Part shown: positions 59,268 through 64,000 of the stretch, piece after piece | Numbering within the stretch: the first letter of the stretch is position 1 | Layout: each line of letters starts with the position of its first letter | Assembly: GCA_947475845.1 (NCBI GenBank) | Contig: CANJMO010000003.1 | Span: 1 to 64,000 of the forward strand | DNA: 64,000 nucleotides | Source of the DNA: Caulobacteraceae bacterium | GTDB taxonomy: Bacteria > Pseudomonadota > Alphaproteobacteria > Caulobacterales > Caulobacteraceae | Direction: 5' to 3' | Program-made: the position numbers and the translations under genes | Notes under the pieces: generated by a model | Databases searched by the model: none | What the model saw: only the letters and a program-made list of their open reading frames with translations | What the model was told of the DNA's origin: nothing

Positions 59268-60653
59268 TCAGGTGGAGAGTTGTTCGAGGCTGCGGTTCAA
59301 GGTGCGCAGGCCGAACAGGCCGATGGTCCCGACCATGATCAGCATGGCCGTCGCGATGAAACCGGCCACCCCGAGCGTCCCGCCCTCCTTCAGGAAGAAG
59401 CCAATCAGAAGGCCCGCCATGGCCGCGCTGATCCGGCTCCAGCTGTAGACGAAGCCGACGGCGCGGGCGCGGATGCGGGTCGGATACTGCTCGGCCTGAT
59501 AGCCGTGGAAGACGAACGATATCCAGTTGTTGGACAGGGTCGTCAGCACCCCGAAGAAGATCACCCACCCCGGCCCGACACCGAGCGCGAACAGGGTGAT
59601 GAAGGTGCCCGAGCAGATGCCGGCGCAGACGATCTGGAACTTCCGCTCCATCTTGTCGGCGATCAACATGCCCAGCAGCGGGCCGATCGGCGCGGCCAGG
59701 GCGATGATGAAGGCGTACTGAAGGCTCTTGGTAACGAGCAGGCCCTTGGAGATCAGCAGCGTCGGCACCCAGGAGCTGAAGCCGTAGAAGGAGATGGTCT
59801 GCGTCAGATTGAAGATCGACAGCACCAGGGTGCGTTTGCCGTAGGGGGCCTTGAACAGCTCCCAGAAGCTGCTCTTGGTCTGGACCTCCTCCGTCGAGGG
59901 CAGAACCGCGGGGAGCGGCCCCCCGCCGATGTCTTTCGTCACCCCAGCCTCGATGCGGACCATGATCGCCTCGGCCTTGTCGACGTGACCATGCATGGCC
60001 AGCCAGCGCGGGCTTTCGGGCAGGGCCAGGCGCAGGAACCAGGCAGCCAGAGCGCCGATCGAACCCAGGATCGCCACGCCGCGCCAGCCGTCGAAGCCGA
60101 AGGGCATCTTGTCGATCAGCAGCCAGCCCATCAGGGCGACCAGCGGAACGGCCAGGAATTCGAAGAATTGGTAGAAGGCGAAGGCGCGGCCGCGTCCCTG
60201 CGGCGGGACCAACTCGGGCAGGTAGGTGTCGATGATGACCTGCTCCAGGCCGACGCCGATGGCGGCGACGAAGCGCCAGAAATCGACACCCACGGCGGTG
60301 GTCTGAAGCGACATCATCAGCGTCGCCAGCGAGTACCAGATCAGGGAGATGGTGAAGATCGAGCGACGCCCAAGCCGGTCGGCGAGGGCGCCGAACACCA
60401 CGCAGCCAACCCACATGCCGGCGAAGAAGGAGAAGACGAAGAACCCGATGCCGTCGGTGGCGAAGAAGCTTTCGGTCGTCGCCTTGAACATGCCGCTCTT
60501 GACCAGTCCGGGCGCGATATAGGCCGTCATGAACAGGTCGTAGATTTCGAAGAAGCCGCCGAGCGAGATCAGAAGGACGAAGCGCCAGATGGTGCGCGTG
60601 AAGGGCAGCCGGTCGAGCCTGGCGGCGACTTCGCCCGCGTATTTTCCGGTCAT
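59268..60653 (-). CDS. MFS transporter (sugar/organic acid type)
   Basis: This 461-residue carrier has twelve helices and the MFS signature GALADRLGRRSIFTISLIWY. GGFFEIYDLFMTAYIAPGLV and ALPESPRWLAMHGHVDKAEA resemble the metabolite:H+ symporter/NiaP-like group. It is the first gene of the MFS-SDR-FAH operon and probably imports the acid those enzymes degrade. A LysR gene is divergent 148 bases away. Confidence 0.88.
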   Translation of the reverse strand: MTGKYAGEVAARLDRLPFTRTIWRFVLLISLGGFFEIYDLFMTAYIAPGLVKSGMFKATTESFFATDGIGFFVFSFFAGMWVGCVVFGALADRLGRRSIFTISLIWYSLATLMMSLQTTAVGVDFWRFVAAIGVGLEQVIIDTYLPELVPPQGRGRAFAFYQFFEFLAVPLVALMGWLLIDKMPFGFDGWRGVAILGSIGALAAWFLRLALPESPRWLAMHGHVDKAEAIMVRIEAGVTKDIGGGPLPAVLPSTEEVQTKSSFWELFKAPYGKRTLVLSIFNLTQTISFYGFSSWVPTLLISKGLLVTKSLQYAFIIALAAPIGPLLGMLIADKMERKFQIVCAGICSGTFITLFALGVGPGWVIFFGVLTTLSNNWISFVFHGYQAEQYPTRIRARAVGFVYSWSRISAAMAGLLIGFFLKEGGTLGVAGFIATAMLIMVGTIGLFGLRTLNRSLEQLST

Positions 60654-60766
60654 GCGTTCCCGTCCCTGATGAGGCGCGCCCCGTCGTTGCGTGCAAGGCG
60701 GCGGCGGCTCCGCTGGAAGCCGGCGGTCACCCTAGCGGTTCAGCCGGTCGTGACAATGCTGGATAA

Positions 60767-60796
60767 GTCATGCCACATATCGCGAAAACTCATGAC
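60767..60796. promoter_or_regulatory. Inverted repeat between LysR gene and MFS operon
   Basis: GTCATG (60767-60772) and CATGAC (60791-60796) form 6-base inverted arms 18 bases apart, just before the LysR ATG in the divergent promoter region. Spacing and place suit a LysR-type binding region, but the arms are short. Confidence 0.3.
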
Positions 60797-60801
60797 ACCC
60801 C

Positions 60802-61704
60802 ATGCCCCGTAAACTTCCCCCGTTAAACGCCGTCCGCGCCTTCGAAGCAGCGGGCCGCTATCTGAGTTTCACCGGCGCCTCGCAGGAGTTGCTGGTGACC
60901 CAGAGCGCGGTCAGCCGGCACGTGTCGGTGCTCGAAGACTGGCTGGGGGCCAAGCTGTTCTTTCGCCGCCAGCGCGGCATCGAGCTGACGCCGCGCGGCG
61001 AGGCCTATTTCCGCGATCTGTCGCGCGCCCTAGACCAGATCGACCAGGCCACCCGGCGCATGCGCGACGACGCCGACGAGAAGGTCCTGCGCCTGAAGCT
61101 GCCGCCGACCTTCGCCACCCGCTGGCTGGTGCCGCGTCTGGGTGGCTTCCGCGCCCTGCACCCCGACATCGAAATGCAGATCACCACCTCGCACCAGGCC
61201 GCCAATTTCGACCGCGAGGACGTCGACGTATTCGTCCATAGCGAGTTCGGCGGTCCGGCGCCGGAGGGCTATCGGCGCTTGTTCGGCGAGGTGTTGTTGC
61301 CAGTCTGCAGTCCGCAGCTGATCGAGCAAGGCCCGGCGCTGACGCGTCCTGCCGACCTTGCCGGGCATGTTTTACTGTCGTCGATCTATCGCCCGCGCGA
61401 CTGGCCTCTGTGGCTGGCGGCGGCAGGGGTCACGCCGCTGGAAGCCAAGGGCGTCATGACCTTCGACAACGCCGCCCTCGCCTATCAGGCGGCCATCGAC
61501 TCCCTTGGCGTTGTGATCGCCCAAAGGGCCCTGATCGCCGACGATCTGAAGAGCGGACGACTGGTCGCGCCATTCGAAAAGCAGGCCGCGACCCAGGGCG
61601 CCTACTACCTCGCCTACCATCCGCATCGACCCAAGCCCCGGCGCGTCGCGGCTTTCGAAGCTTGGCTGCTGGAGGAGGCGGCCAAGAGCGATGAAACGAG
61701 CTGA
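60802..61704 (+). CDS. LysR family regulator, GcvA-like
   Basis: This 300-residue LysR regulator has the N-terminal HTH PPLNAVRAFEAAGRYLSFTG, ASQELLVTQSAVSRHVSVLE, and a substrate-binding domain with LPPTFATRWLVPRLGGFRAL and DNAALAYQAAIDSLGVVIAQ. This layout is typical of the GcvA/AmpR-like clade. It is divergent from the MFS-SDR-FAH operon, the usual place for its regulator; a sugar-acid intermediate would be the expected inducer. Confidence 0.9.
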   Translation: MPRKLPPLNAVRAFEAAGRYLSFTGASQELLVTQSAVSRHVSVLEDWLGAKLFFRRQRGIELTPRGEAYFRDLSRALDQIDQATRRMRDDADEKVLRLKLPPTFATRWLVPRLGGFRALHPDIEMQITTSHQAANFDREDVDVFVHSEFGGPAPEGYRRLFGEVLLPVCSPQLIEQGPALTRPADLAGHVLLSSIYRPRDWPLWLAAAGVTPLEAKGVMTFDNAALAYQAAIDSLGVVIAQRALIADDLKSGRLVAPFEKQAATQGAYYLAYHPHRPKPRRVAAFEAWLLEEAAKSDETS

Positions 61705-61766
61705 ACCCTAATGCGTTGAGACTTTCGCCGCTTCGTCGGCACGCTTAGACTTGCTCAGCCCACCCC

Positions 61767-64000
<2,234 letters not shown>

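Noticed and set aside
59025-60812. 595-codon plus-strand frame across the MFS transporter gene
   Set aside because: Asp/Glu/Arg/Gln-rich translation opposite a clear transporter; long open frames opposite GC-rich membrane genes are expected.

Overview
The window is GC-rich, densely packed chromosomal DNA from an alphaproteobacterium. Caulobacteraceae (Caulobacter/Phenylobacterium-like) is my best guess. Three large TonB-dependent receptors, hopanoid side-chain genes (hpnI, hpnJ, hpnL), many exported small hypothetical proteins, Tat-exported enzymes and a beta-alanine/methylmalonate-semialdehyde module fit that group. The placement is inference from gene content; there is no rRNA or tRNA to test it. 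I see no phage, insertion sequence, CRISPR array, tRNA or rRNA.

Layout. 1-8 kb: the tail of an exported hypothetical protein, a DUF6152 protein, an STN-type TonB receptor with a frameshifted C-terminus, then a siderophore receptor plus PepSY membrane protein (iron uptake). 8-13 kb: a TetR gene behind a 66-codon remnant of an ABC-2 permease, then a small-acid catabolic block (2-hydroxyacid dehydrogenase, isopropylmalate dehydrogenase-like enzyme, MFS carrier, Tat-exported amidohydrolase, esterase). 14-17 kb: beta-alanine aminotransferase and mmsA. 17-25 kb: a YcaQ/AlkZ-like protein, an envelope methionine sulfoxide repair set (exported MsrA facing DipZ-MsrB), small proteins, ExoD and an M3 peptidase. 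26-29 kb: CoA-transferase, HMG-CoA lyase and a MarR regulator, then an exported creatininase-family protein. 30-33 kb: a damaged DUF4142 protein, an RND adaptor without its pump, and its probable TetR regulator with operators. 33-41 kb: two members of an exported 'NGHSIG' family (a third begins the window), an FMN glutamate-synthase-like protein, a hydrolase, a gene remnant, and a three-subunit GMC/gluconate-type dehydrogenase with cytochrome c. 41-47 kb: small proteins, a glycine-zipper protein, and hpnL/hpnI/hpnJ split by a GNAT gene. 47-49 kb: a two-component system in which both partners are broken. 49-56 kb: three exported metallo-beta-lactamase-fold proteins, a transglutaminase-like protein, an M14 peptidase gene with an in-frame stop, and a TonB receptor gene with a one-base insertion. 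56-61 kb: a Rieske oxygenase, then an MFS-SDR-FAH operon facing a LysR regulator. 61.7-64 kb: a multi-PAS histidine kinase that runs off the end.

Two themes stand out. First, gene decay is frequent. There are two frameshifts, two nonsense codons, one in-frame deletion of a kinase phosphoacceptor domain, two truncated remnants and one degenerate C-terminus, alongside otherwise intact operons. Single-base lesions could be sequencing errors; the deletion and remnants are unlikely to be. Second, nine convergent gene pairs share or abut their stop codons (CTAG, CTAA or TAGCTA-like junctions), leaving no room for terminators. No wholly new system is evident. The best candidates for follow-up are the DHp-less kinase beside its amber-truncated regulator, the envelope Msr/DipZ cluster, the three-copy NGHSIG family, and the orphan RND adaptor with its operators.
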